Positions 1 through 8,273 of a stretch of DNA of 34,189 nt are shown here, in pieces. The notes under the pieces were generated by a model that had not been told where the DNA came from, did no database searches, and saw only the letters and a list, made by a program, of their open reading frames with translations. Source of the DNA: Gammaproteobacteria bacterium (GTDB taxonomy: Bacteria > Pseudomonadota > Gammaproteobacteria > Enterobacterales > GCA-2746155); assembly GCA_002746155.1 (NCBI GenBank), contig NVWF01000018.1:37238-71426 (forward strand), read 5' to 3'. The position numbers and the translations under genes were made by a program. How positions within the stretch are numbered: the first letter of the stretch is position 1; the number at the start of each line of letters is the position of its first letter.

Positions 1-261
1 GCATTTTATTCACTCCAAAATAACAATTGTACATTATAACGTACAATACCGTGCCTGTCACTGCATCTTCACAAGACAAAAATACATGATATCGTGAGTA
101 GATTATGAATTAGTGATGATTGATCGAGGCTTAGATTTTCCTCCAGCTGATCAAGCCTAAGTATTGATAAATACTCCTTATAACATTAGTGCTAAAGGAT
201 AAAAAATAAATAATATAAGGGATGCCTCATTGGTTGATACACTGTTCAAAGAACTCAAACG
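1..261. other. Non-coding left edge, no gene seen
   Basis: No convincing reading frame was found on either strand of this AT-rich stretch, and no RNA gene is recognisable. The only structure I can see is the short palindrome at 26-47, listed separately. Coding-like sequence begins near 262 as a broken TPR remnant. Both a regulatory region for a gene to the left and decayed coding DNA are possible. Confidence 0.5.
26..47. repeat. Perfect 7-bp inverted repeat, possible operator
   Basis: ATTGTAC at 26-32 and GTACAAT at 41-47 are exact reverse complements separated by 8 bases. This spacing suits a dimeric regulator site. No U-tract follows, so it is not a terminator. No intact downstream gene on the + strand could be its target, so its role is unknown and chance is possible in such AT-rich DNA. 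Confidence 0.3.
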
Positions 262-854
262 GGTGAACAGGCTTTAAACTATGCCAATCAGGCGTTGATT
301 ATATCCCCAATCTATTACATCGCCTAAGACGCCAAACTAAATCAAATCTAGCTCGGCTTGGTGTGTATTTATTATTTCAGCAAAAAGTCTATGATGAAGC
401 AGAAGCATTGCTATTAGAATTAGCCCCTGGAACCGACAAACTAATCAAGGCTCCGGAGCCCGTAACTTTTAAAGCACTAGGCAATTCTGGTGTGATTAGC
501 CAGTTAGTCACAGTTTATCGTGCTCAAGGTAAAAACCAACTAGCGGATCAACTGGCTAGCAGACTAAAGCTGATTGACCAAGAAGATCTAGTAGAAAACG
601 CATTTAACTTTGAAGTTCAAAATGACTTGGTACTTGCAGAAGTTAAGGCAGCACAACAGCATTATGATCAAGCAATGAATTATTTACAATCAGCCATCGA
701 CAAGGGTTTTTTACTTAATTGGCGGGTTTTAATTGCCTATAATCCTGTCTTTACAGCATTGCATAAGGACCCACGCTATATCGCCCTGATCAATCAACTT
801 GAAACCGAAGCATTGCGTCAAAAGGCACTGCAACAAGTTGTTGATCAGAGATAA
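262..854 (+). pseudogene. Frameshifted 3' remnant of a TPR-repeat protein
   Basis: From 363 a GTG-initiated frame gives 163 residues of helical, TPR-like sequence with an A/L/Y pattern. It ends in the kind of segment (a PVF..L..DPRY..L pattern) seen at the C-terminus of TPR proteins, including winged-helix/TPR regulators. This frame is open only back to 267 and has no good Shine-Dalgarno. Just upstream, in another frame (265-324), the translation GEQALNYANQALIISP is also TPR-like and runs into a TAA at 325. The TPR signal therefore switches frame between about 300 and 350, and no N-terminal domain is present. I read this as a 5'-truncated, frameshifted pseudogene. An intact short gene starting at 363 is the less likely alternative. 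It converges on the DUF442 gene at 878. Confidence 0.55.
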
Positions 855-877
855 ATCACCCTCGCATCAAAAGCAGT

Positions 878-1423
878 TTATTTAATGGTTGCTAGTACCG
901 CTTCTGTCTTCTTGCGTAAACTTTTCATGCCAGCATTAAGCCCTTCAACAATAGCTTGCTCATGGGTTTTGCCATCAACCGCAGCAGCTTTTATTGCAAA
1001 CAAAGCTCCAACTCGATTACTGCTTCCACAGTGGACTAGCGTTGTACCTTGCATTGTCTTTAATATCTCATCAAGCTTCTTTGCATTTTCAATAGACACA
1101 CTTGAAGCGTCTGAGATTTCTAAAGAAACATAATTAAAGCCCATTTTCTTGGCTTCTTCAGATTCGTTATAATTATTCGACTCACCTAGCCCTCTCAAGT
1201 TAATAATATTAGTTACACCTTGAGCCTTAAGTGCTTTTAAATCTTCTAAGGAGGGTTGCCCGCCTGTGATAATCTTTTCATAGGGCTGTGCAGCATTTTT
1301 CATTGATAGATCCTTAAGATTAACCGTCTTATCACCAGAGGCGTAGAGGGCTGTTGAGGTTATCAATATCAAACTAAGTAATATTTTTGTCATAGATATC
1401 ATTGTAACAATTTGCTTTTTCAT
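878..1423 (-). CDS. Exported DUF442-family phosphatase (DSP/PTP-like)
   Basis: This 181-residue protein begins with a Sec signal peptide (hydrophobic about 11-26, likely cleavage after the ALYAS region), so it should act in the periplasm. The mature part has the landmarks of the DUF442/Blh-type dual-specificity phosphatase-like family. These are a GGQP segment (54-57), INLRG (74-78), a candidate general acid Asp105 and the catalytic loop HCGSSNRVG with Cys132 and Arg137 (a Cys-X4-Arg loop as in this family, not the classical Cys-X5-Arg). The expected chemistry is phosphomonoester hydrolysis through a cysteinyl-phosphate, but the substrate is unknown. The start is supported by an AAGGAAG Shine-Dalgarno upstream. 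It is transcribed divergently from the TetR-RND operon and shares its 170-bp control region. Family call firm, activity inferred. Confidence 0.8.
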   Translation of the reverse strand: MKKQIVTMISMTKILLSLILITSTALYASGDKTVNLKDLSMKNAAQPYEKIITGGQPSLEDLKALKAQGVTNIINLRGLGESNNYNESEEAKKMGFNYVSLEISDASSVSIENAKKLDEILKTMQGTTLVHCGSSNRVGALFAIKAAAVDGKTHEQAIVEGLNAGMKSLRKKTEAVLATIK

Positions 1424-1476
1424 TCATTTCTTCCTTTAAATATTTTAGTAGCTAGTGTCAGGATAACATTAGAAAG

Positions 1477-1501
1477 CAACTGTTTATACTGAAAACAGTT
1501 G
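1477..1501. promoter_or_regulatory. 25-bp palindrome, likely TetR operator
   Basis: CAACTGTTT (1477-1485) and AAACAGTTG (1493-1501) form perfect 9-bp arms around a 7-bp spacer. The element lies between the divergent phosphatase and TetR genes and overlaps the predicted -35 of the TetR operon. Size, symmetry and placement fit an autoregulatory TetR-dimer operator. With divergent genes on both sides it cannot be a terminator. Confidence 0.7.
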
Positions 1502-1527
1502 ATTTTTAGTGTGTTTTGCTATTTAAT
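1499..1527 (+). promoter_or_regulatory. Predicted sigma70 promoter of the TetR-RND operon
   Basis: A TTGATT -35 (1499-1504) and a TTTAAT -10 (1522-1527) are separated by 17 bp. They match the consensus at four and five of six positions. Transcription would start near 1534, about 60 nt before the TetR start codon. The palindrome overlaps the -35, so a bound repressor would occlude RNA polymerase. Prediction from sequence only. Confidence 0.5.
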
Positions 1528-1593
1528 TAATCATTCGATTAGATAAATAATGATGACGTGTTAAATCACCACCAACTATGGAAGGTAAAGCAG

Positions 1594-2253
1594 ATGGTTA
1601 AATATGTGCAACGAGGGCGTCCTATCGATGAGCATAAACAATCTCAACAGAAACAGAAGTTATTAGACGCGGCTCAAATATTATTGGCGAAAAAATCCTT
1701 TGGTAGTCTAACTATCAGAGAACTTGCTGACACTGCAAAGGTTAATTCAGCCATGATCAGTTACTATTTCAACAACAAGGAAGGTTTGTTTATTGCTTTA
1801 ATCGACGAAATGTCGAACAAGTTATTTGATAATCTTCAGCTCGTCTCTCGAGCAGAAAATCCTATTCACTCTTTTATCACAATGATGATTAAGATGCTGA
1901 GCTCCAACAAAAGTTTTGCTCGTCTTATCCAAGATGAAGTACTGAGTAATGAGAGTGATTTCAAAACTATTTTTATTGAACGATTTCCAAAAAAAATGGC
2001 AAAATTACTACCCCAACTTATCATCAACAATACGAATATAACCGAGACTAAGAAAGCACAGTATGCTGCTTTTTCGTTAATGATGATGATCATTACTCCT
2101 TTTACCCATGAGGCTGTTCGTCAGGATGCTTGGGGAATTAGTGACCAAGAAATAAAAAGTCCCTTATGGATTAACCATCTTTATGGCTTATTTATAAACG
2201 GATGCAATGATTCTATAAATAATGCAAACCCCCTACCTAGTGAGACAAGCTAA
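1594..2253 (+). CDS. TetR/AcrR-family transcriptional regulator of the RND pump
   Basis: The protein is about 219 residues from ATG 1594, which has GAAGG eight bases upstream. A GTG at 1558 would add 12 residues but has no such site. The N-terminus has the basic RGRP segment typical of TetR proteins. The helix-turn-helix follows at about 38-62 (SLTIRELADTAKVNSAMI, then SYYFNNKEGLF), with the YYxFxxKEGL signature of the DNA-recognition region. The C-terminal helical domain would bind an unknown ligand. The stop codon overlaps the start of the adaptor gene (TAATG, one shared base), indicating translational coupling. It most likely represses its own operon through the 1477-1501 palindrome and is released by a pump substrate. 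Confidence 0.9.
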   Translation: MVKYVQRGRPIDEHKQSQQKQKLLDAAQILLAKKSFGSLTIRELADTAKVNSAMISYYFNNKEGLFIALIDEMSNKLFDNLQLVSRAENPIHSFITMMIKMLSSNKSFARLIQDEVLSNESDFKTIFIERFPKKMAKLLPQLIINNTNITETKKAQYAAFSLMMMIITPFTHEAVRQDAWGISDQEIKSPLWINHLYGLFINGCNDSINNANPLPSETS

Positions 2254-3626
2254 TGCTAGAGTTTAAACAATTTTTAAAAACCAAAAAGGCACTACCTATT
2301 TTGGCTGCAAGTGGTTTCATCCTAATGATGTTGATCATAAAACTACAACCTTCGCTGGACCATAATATCACTGAGCGTCCTAGCATCGCTGTGAACTATA
2401 TTGAGCTTAAAGAACAGCAACTTAAACCTGAAATTATTGGCTATGGCACAGTAAAGCCTGACCTAGGACTGCAAGCTAAAGCAGAAGTAACCGGTAGAAT
2501 CACCTATATCAATCCTGATTTAAAAAAGGGTGAAATTTTTCCTAAAGACACACTGCTATTACAAATAGACGATAAGGATTATAAGTTACAACTCAAGCAA
2601 GCTGAAGCCGACTTAATTGCTACCGAAGCTAAATTAAAAGAAATGGAAATCAATATTGAGAACAATAAATTAGATCTTTCGATCGCTGGTGAAAAATTGA
2701 ACGTTCGAGAAAAAGAGTATGCACGCCTTGTTAAACTTAGAAAAAACGGTTCTGTTTCCCAATCAACACTTGAAAAGGAAAAACAAAATTTATTGCAACA
2801 AAAGCAGGAAATGCAACAACTTAAGAACAAGCAAACAACTCTACCTTCACAACTTGAGGTGGTAAAGGCACAACTTGAAATATCCAAAGCCAAATTACAA
2901 AAGAGCCTTCGTGATTTAGAAAGAACCTCCATTTACCTAAAGTTTAACGGTCGAATTAATGATGTATTTACAGAGTTAGATCAATTTGTGGCTACGGGAA
3001 CTCCCTTGTTTAACGCCTTTGGTCTTGAAAAAATTATTATTAACGCCCAGTTTCCCGTTGATCAATTTAGGCTGTTTGCTAAAAGTTTTAATGATAAATC
3101 TCTCCAGACTACCAAGGCCGATTCTGTACTGAATATGACCGACCTACTACAATCCTTTGGTCTAACTGCTGTGGTTGAAGTAGCTGGAAGTGGTTTTAAC
3201 AATTGGACTGCCAAGGTTGAACGCTTTAGCGATAGCCTTGATCCACTTAGCCGCACCGTTGGAGTAATTGTCAGCGTTGAGGACAGTTATAAACACATTA
3301 ACCCCGGTAGTAGTCCACCACTTCTTGAAGGCATGTACATGAAGGTTTATTTAAAGGGAGCTGCGATTAGGACCGTTGCGCTACCGAGATATTCCCTCCA
3401 TCAAAATCAAGTTTATCTGATCACAAATGACAATAAACTAAAACGTCTTACTCTCAATAATATTCAATATCAAGGCAGTTTAGTTTTAATCGATAATCTA
3501 CTTAAAACCGGTGACAGGATCATCACCTCAGATGTTTTCCCTGCTGTTAATGGCATGGATGTAACTCCACTGCTTGATGAGATTACAACTAATCAGATGA
3601 ATGAATGGTTGGGGGCTCAACAATGA
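2253..3626 (+). CDS. RND efflux periplasmic adaptor (HlyD/MFP family)
   Basis: This 457-residue membrane fusion protein should link the inner-membrane RND pump to an outer-membrane channel. An N-terminal membrane anchor spans about 13-30. A lipoyl/barrel-sandwich half motif around 75-110 includes an AEVTGRITYI segment. A long Lys/Glu/Gln-rich alpha-hairpin runs from about 110 to 225, with the second lipoyl half and beta-barrel after it (DRTSIYLKFNGRINDVF-like pattern near 225-245). The C-terminal 120 residues resemble the membrane-proximal domain. It begins inside the TetR stop (TAATG), and its own stop overlaps the pump start (ATGA), so the three genes form one translationally coupled unit. 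Family call strong; the transported compound cannot be predicted. Confidence 0.9.
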   Translation: MLEFKQFLKTKKALPILAASGFILMMLIIKLQPSLDHNITERPSIAVNYIELKEQQLKPEIIGYGTVKPDLGLQAKAEVTGRITYINPDLKKGEIFPKDTLLLQIDDKDYKLQLKQAEADLIATEAKLKEMEINIENNKLDLSIAGEKLNVREKEYARLVKLRKNGSVSQSTLEKEKQNLLQQKQEMQQLKNKQTTLPSQLEVVKAQLEISKAKLQKSLRDLERTSIYLKFNGRINDVFTELDQFVATGTPLFNAFGLEKIIINAQFPVDQFRLFAKSFNDKSLQTTKADSVLNMTDLLQSFGLTAVVEVAGSGFNNWTAKVERFSDSLDPLSRTVGVIVSVEDSYKHINPGSSPPLLEGMYMKVYLKGAAIRTVALPRYSLHQNQVYLITNDNKLKRLTLNNIQYQGSLVLIDNLLKTGDRIITSDVFPAVNGMDVTPLLDEITTNQMNEWLGAQQ

Positions 3627-6600
3627 TCCGTTTCTTTGCAGCCCATCCAACTGCCGGTAATCTATTGATGTTGCTACTGATGGTCATTGGAATGATTACC
3701 CTACCCCAAATTAGACGAGAAACCTTTCCCGAAGTAAAGGCCTACTCAGCTGAAATACGAGTACCTTATCCGGGAGCATCTCCTGCGGATGTTGAGCAGG
3801 GTATTTGCCTAGTACTAGAAGATGCGCTTGACGGCATTAGTTTTGTGGAAGAAAAAATATGTCAGGCTCGACAAAACCTCGGACTTATGACGATCAAGAT
3901 GTATGAACAGGGTGATTTCAGTAAGTTTATGGATGATGTTAACAGCGCTGTTGACGGAATTAACGATTTTCCAAGGGAAGCTGAGCTCGCTATAGTTTCA
4001 GAAATTGGACGCACTCAAAATGTAATCTCAATTGCTCTAACTGCCGATATCCCAAGATCCGAACTAAAAGATTTGGCCCTAGAGCTCAAGCAAGTTCTAC
4101 TACAAGATCCCAATATTCCTCTGGTTGAAATCAAAGGCTTCTCAGAACGTCAATTACTCATTGAAGTTCCCAATCATAATCTTCGTCGCTATGGATTAAG
4201 TTTACAAGAGCTTGCAACCCTTGTTGGCAAACAGGACATTGATTTACCTGTGGGTTCCATAGAAACCAATTTTCGAGAAACTCAACTGCGTTTTACCGAT
4301 GAACGTCGTAGTGCTGCTGAGCTAGCACAAATTGTTATTTTGACGGGGCAAAACGGCAACGAAGTACGTCTAGGCGACATAGCACAAATTAAAGATACCT
4401 TTGAATTTGCCGAGGACAAGATAATCTTCAACGGTAAACCAGCTGCTCTACTGCAAATTAATAAAAACTCCACGGATGATAGCTTAAGAGTACTTGAGGC
4501 AGTGGAAAAAAAAGTTGCAATAGAACAGGCAAAATATCCTCAGGGTATCGATCTAGTTCTAACCCAAGATGCCACTAGTATTGTTAAGGATCGCATTAGT
4601 ATGTTGCTAACCAATGCTTGGCAGGGATTAATTCTAGTGTTTGCTGTCATGTGGCTGTTCTTCACTTTTCGTTTTGCCTTTTGGGTGGTAATGGGATTGC
4701 CAGTTTCTTTTCTAGCTAGTTTATTCTTTCTGGGGAAAATGGGTATTTCTATCAATATGTTTTCTATGGTGGCGCTGCTTTTATCCCTCGGAATATTAAT
4801 GGACGATGCCATAGTGATTGCTGAATCCATTGGTAGTCAAATCAAGAAAGGCTTATCCCCCCTTAAGGCTTCTATTGTCGGTACAAAAATTGTTGCCCGC
4901 GGTGTTTTGTCTTCCTTTTTAACAACACTCTGTATCTTTGTGGGTTTGATATTTATAGAAGGAAGTTTGGGTCAGGTTCTCAAGGTTATTCCCATCGTTT
5001 TATTAACCGTAATCACCGTATCTTTAGTTGAAGCCTTTCTTATTTTACCTCACCACTTAAATCATTCATTAATTCATGCGGGGAAACAAAAGCCCTCACA
5101 ATTTAGAATTAATTTTGAATTTAAATTTGAACTCTTCAGAGTAAAAGTCTTGGAACTAGTGGAAACACTTATTAGCATTCGTTATGCCTTTATCGGAGGA
5201 GTCATCGCTTTGTTTTTCTTTACCTTAAGTATGTTTGGCTCAGGTATTCTGAAGTTTTCCGCTTTTCCGAATATCGAAGGCGATATGATCCAGGCAAGAA
5301 TTCTAATGCCATCAGGAACCCCGCTTGTACAAACAGAAATTGTGGTGCAAGAACTACTTGCTGCTCTTGATAAAACTGAGCAAGAATTACAACAGGATGA
5401 AGATAAAAAACTGGTCAAAGCAATTACGGTAAGCTTTAATGAGAATTTGGACGCCCATGAATTTGGTCCACATTTGGCTACCATAACTATTGATCTCTTG
5501 ACTGCACAGAGACGAAATACCAAGCTACAACGCTTTGTTGACCTATGGCGCAATAACGTAGGAACTCTACCCCAAGCCCAAGCAATATCCTTTAAAGAAC
5601 CTAAGGTCGGCCCCAGTGGGCAAGCCATCGAGATTCGATTACTTGGTAAAAATTTAGAGCAACTTTCTGAAGCTTCTTACGATTTACAAAATTGGTTAGC
5701 GGGCTATCAAGGTGTGGAGAATGTATATGATGATCTCAGACCGGGAAAATTAGAATTTTCAATCCGCTTAAAGGATGGAGCACTTAGTTTAGGTCTCGAT
5801 GCTCAAGCTATAGCAGGGCAAATGAGAGCAGCTTTTCAGGGCATCAAAATACATGAAACCAATGTGAATCTTGAAACCTTTGAGGTAACGGTAAAGCTAG
5901 ATGAAGAATCAAGAAATAGTTTTAGCGATTTCGATACCTTTCCGATTATTCATCCACAAACTAAAGCTGTAATACCACTTTCAAGTGTTGCGACTATTGA
6001 ACCTACTCGCGGTTTCTCACGCATCAGTCGAGTCAATAACAAACGTACTGTTACCATTTATGGAGACATTGATGTGGATAAGAATAATACTAAACAATTA
6101 TTGGCTGATCTTGAAAAAAACTGGATTCCACTATTTCATGCTAAATATCCTGAGCTTGATTATAGCTTTGAAGGTGAAATTAAAAATGCTGGTACCACCC
6201 AACAATCCATGATGAAAGCCTTTATTGTTGGCTTGTTTGGCGTTTTTATCCTGCTGTCTTTCCAATTTGAAAGTTACGTTGAGCCCATTGTTGTTCTCAT
6301 CGCTATACCCATGGCTCTCATGGGAGTCATATGGGGCCACTTATTAATGGGTTTGCAATTTACCATGCCCTCCATGATGGGGTTTGTTTCCCTAGCAGGT
6401 ATTGTAGTCAATGACTCTATCTTATTAGTGGAGTTTGTAAAAAAGCGCGTAGCCGAAGGGTTATCCGTTCACGATGCTGCTGCCAAGGCAAGCTTTGATC
6501 GCTTCCGCGCTGTTTTACTAACTTCAGTGACCACTATTGCAGGCATGACACCCTTATTGTTTGAATCAAGCTTGCAAGCTCAAATTTTGATACCCTTAGC

Positions 6601-6757
6601 CACAAGCATTGTATTTGGCATAGCAACCTCAACCCTACTAGTGCTATTTGTGGTACCCTGCCTATATTGTATACTTGAGGACTTTGGTCTGGCCAAGGCT
6701 AAAGTTCTAACAGCACAGCATTCAGACGATCAACTTATCAATGAAACATCAAACTAA
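3623..6757 (+). CDS. RND-family multidrug efflux pump (AcrB-like permease)
   Basis: The inner-membrane proton-driven pump is about 1044 residues from ATG 3623, the usual length for the AcrB/HAE-like family. I prefer this start to an in-frame ATG at 3605 because it overlaps the adaptor stop as ATGA, follows a GGGGG stretch and gives the typical MIRFFAAHPTAGNLL beginning. Expected architecture is visible: TM1, a large periplasmic loop, a TM2-TM6 block, a second loop and a TM8-TM12 block. TM4 carries the adjacent aspartates of the proton relay in GILMDDAIVIAES (Asp394-Asp395), and TM10 has the matching GIVVNDSILLVEF. No outer-membrane channel gene is nearby, so a TolC-type protein must be encoded elsewhere. 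Substrate unknown. Confidence 0.93.
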   Translation: MIRFFAAHPTAGNLLMLLLMVIGMITLPQIRRETFPEVKAYSAEIRVPYPGASPADVEQGICLVLEDALDGISFVEEKICQARQNLGLMTIKMYEQGDFSKFMDDVNSAVDGINDFPREAELAIVSEIGRTQNVISIALTADIPRSELKDLALELKQVLLQDPNIPLVEIKGFSERQLLIEVPNHNLRRYGLSLQELATLVGKQDIDLPVGSIETNFRETQLRFTDERRSAAELAQIVILTGQNGNEVRLGDIAQIKDTFEFAEDKIIFNGKPAALLQINKNSTDDSLRVLEAVEKKVAIEQAKYPQGIDLVLTQDATSIVKDRISMLLTNAWQGLILVFAVMWLFFTFRFAFWVVMGLPVSFLASLFFLGKMGISINMFSMVALLLSLGILMDDAIVIAESIGSQIKKGLSPLKASIVGTKIVARGVLSSFLTTLCIFVGLIFIEGSLGQVLKVIPIVLLTVITVSLVEAFLILPHHLNHSLIHAGKQKPSQFRINFEFKFELFRVKVLELVETLISIRYAFIGGVIALFFFTLSMFGSGILKFSAFPNIEGDMIQARILMPSGTPLVQTEIVVQELLAALDKTEQELQQDEDKKLVKAITVSFNENLDAHEFGPHLATITIDLLTAQRRNTKLQRFVDLWRNNVGTLPQAQAISFKEPKVGPSGQAIEIRLLGKNLEQLSEASYDLQNWLAGYQGVENVYDDLRPGKLEFSIRLKDGALSLGLDAQAIAGQMRAAFQGIKIHETNVNLETFEVTVKLDEESRNSFSDFDTFPIIHPQTKAVIPLSSVATIEPTRGFSRISRVNNKRTVTIYGDIDVDKNNTKQLLADLEKNWIPLFHAKYPELDYSFEGEIKNAGTTQQSMMKAFIVGLFGVFILLSFQFESYVEPIVVLIAIPMALMGVIWGHLLMGLQFTMPSMMGFVSLAGIVVNDSILLVEFVKKRVAEGLSVHDAAAKASFDRFRAVLLTSVTTIAGMTPLLFESSLQAQILIPLATSIVFGIATSTLLVLFVVPCLYCILEDFGLAKAKVLTAQHSDDQLINETSN

Positions 6758-6771
6758 AAATAGGACGAACT

Positions 6772-7209
6772 ATGAAACACCTAATAAAAATCGGATTAAT
6801 TTTTCTTACTGGAATATTTTTCACTTCAGCAACTTTATCGTCTGAAAAAGAAACGCCTTCTCCGACAGATTTAAAATCAATCATGCAGGGAATGTTGAGT
6901 GACACTAAAGATATTACCGAGGGTATTTTCATTGATAATTTTGAAATGATTGAAAAAGCTGCCAATAACATAGCCATGCATCCTGAAATACCCCCGGTTG
7001 CAAAATTAAAATTGATAAAGGCATTTGGCCCAAAAATGCAAGAATTTAAAGCCAATGATATGAAAGTACATCAAGCAGCTGTTGAGATAGGTAAAGCTGC
7101 TCAATTAAAGGACATGGATGTGATCATCACTCAATTTCATGTGCTTATTGATGGCTGTGGGTCCTGTCATGGAAAGTTTAAAAAAACTGTGCAAGAAATT
7201 CTTAAATAA
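6772..7209 (+). CDS. Cytochrome c'/c556-like monoheme protein
   Basis: This 145-residue exported protein has a signal peptide (hydrophobic about 6-22) and a helical body. A single heme-binding motif, CGSCH, sits at 129-133 close to the C-terminus. A four-helix protein with C-terminal CXXCH is the hallmark of the cytochrome c'/c556 family. Met38 or Met41, in the first helix, would be the candidate axial ligand for a c556-type protein. Its gene starts 14 nt after the RND pump stop, so it is probably the last gene of that operon. Suggested roles in the family include electron transfer and binding of small gases; which applies here is unknown. The link between this heme protein and the pump is unusual. 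Confidence 0.8.
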   Translation: MKHLIKIGLIFLTGIFFTSATLSSEKETPSPTDLKSIMQGMLSDTKDITEGIFIDNFEMIEKAANNIAMHPEIPPVAKLKLIKAFGPKMQEFKANDMKVHQAAVEIGKAAQLKDMDVIITQFHVLIDGCGSCHGKFKKTVQEILK

Positions 7210-7248
7210 ATATCCACTACAAGACAGGAAAGCACCCTACTCTTAAAA

Positions 7249-8040
7249 CTAATTTGTCACAGGTGAATCATTTAACTGAACCTCAAGACTTTCAATTCGT
7301 TTAAGCAACTTTCTAACAGTGGCATTTAATTCGGTAAAGTTACTTGCCATAACAATTTGTTGTTTGTCATCCGCTAAGGACTTTGACTGTAAGGATGATA
7401 AAGAGCTTTGAATTTTTGTCAGTTGAGTCTTAATATTTTGGGAAGCTTGCATTTGTTCAGTTAACACACCGAGGCTAAATTCTGTTTCAGTTTGCTGTTG
7501 ATTCACTGACTTTAACAGGCTTGAATTTGCACTGGCTTTTTTCGTTTGATTAGCTAGTTTAGCAGTTTGTGTTTTTATCTTAGTGTTCAAAGTAGCTATA
7601 TCAGCTTGATTTCTTCGCCAAGCTGATGCCCATAACTTGTCCATTTGAACCCAAAGATCCTCGGTTCTCTGGGTTAGTTTTTCTAACCTAACCTTCATGG
7701 CGCCGGCAGACTCGCCCATTTCTTCACCTGTAACCGATAACTGCTTTTCCAACTCCAAAATTCTCAGTTCTGAGACTTTTATTACAGCTTGGGTTTTTTG
7801 ATTGTTTTGATAAAGCCACCAGCTACCAACACCGACTACCGCTGTGAGAAGAAGCACAACTAACGTTACAAAAACATTACCATTTGACCCCTTAGGTTGT
7901 TCAGTGGTCTGATAACTTCTCTCACTAGTAGGTACTTTACCCGATGTAGGAGGAGATGAAGTTCGAGTACTTTTAAACGCTTCCACCTGATCTCGGTCAG
8001 GGGCCATGCTGGGTAAATCATTACTAAATTTATTAGCCAA
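7249..8040 (-). CDS. Single-pass membrane protein with periplasmic coiled coil, unknown
   Basis: I do not recognise a family. The 263-residue protein has a hydrophilic, Ser/Pro/Thr-rich N-terminal tail of about 50 residues. One transmembrane helix lies near 56-77 (VFVTLVVLLLTAVVGVGSWW). The remaining length is rich in Gln, Lys, Leu and Ser with heptad-like spacing, suggesting long coiled coils. The topology resembles HemX-like or polymer-length-control-type inner-membrane proteins, but no specific motif supports either. The start is TTG at 8040, chosen because AGGA lies about eight bases upstream; the next ATG lacks such a site. It stands alone, converging on the cytochrome gene, with a 233-bp gap on its upstream side. 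Confidence 0.6.
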   Translation of the reverse strand: MANKFSNDLPSMAPDRDQVEAFKSTRTSSPPTSGKVPTSERSYQTTEQPKGSNGNVFVTLVVLLLTAVVGVGSWWLYQNNQKTQAVIKVSELRILELEKQLSVTGEEMGESAGAMKVRLEKLTQRTEDLWVQMDKLWASAWRRNQADIATLNTKIKTQTAKLANQTKKASANSSLLKSVNQQQTETEFSLGVLTEQMQASQNIKTQLTKIQSSLSSLQSKSLADDKQQIVMASNFTELNATVRKLLKRIESLEVQLNDSPVTN

Positions 8041-8273
8041 AATACAGTCCTATAAAAATGTTACAAGCTTAATTATCATCAACTCAATTATACACAGTTG
8101 AAGGATAACTGCACAGAATACGGCCATAGTACCCAAAAGTGATATAGATAATTCTTCTGAGATTGTGATATTAATTATATTCTAACCTTAATACACTCGA
8201 AAAAAAGCTCTAAGCAAGTTTGCTATGCGAGTAATGAATTTGATAGAAAAGCGAAACAAAATGAAAAATCAGA
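8041..8273. other. 233-bp intergenic spacer
   Basis: This gap separates two same-strand (-) genes. It should hold the promoter of the coiled-coil protein and the 3' end of the reductase transcript. I see no rho-independent terminator with a U-tract and no open frame of interest. An imperfect CAACT...AGTTG symmetry at 8080-8100 was considered and set aside. Confidence 0.4.

Noticed and set aside
4540-5628. Open frames on the - strand inside the RND pump gene
   Set aside because: They are shadows of a well-supported transporter gene and give no recognisable protein.
5985-6340. Short frames on both strands near the second RND loop
   Set aside because: They overlap conserved RND coding sequence and lack start signals and family features.
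8080-8100. CAACT...AGTTG symmetry resembling the TetR palindrome
   Set aside because: Only 5-bp arms with a different spacing match. The shared ACAGTTG half is too short to claim a second operator.
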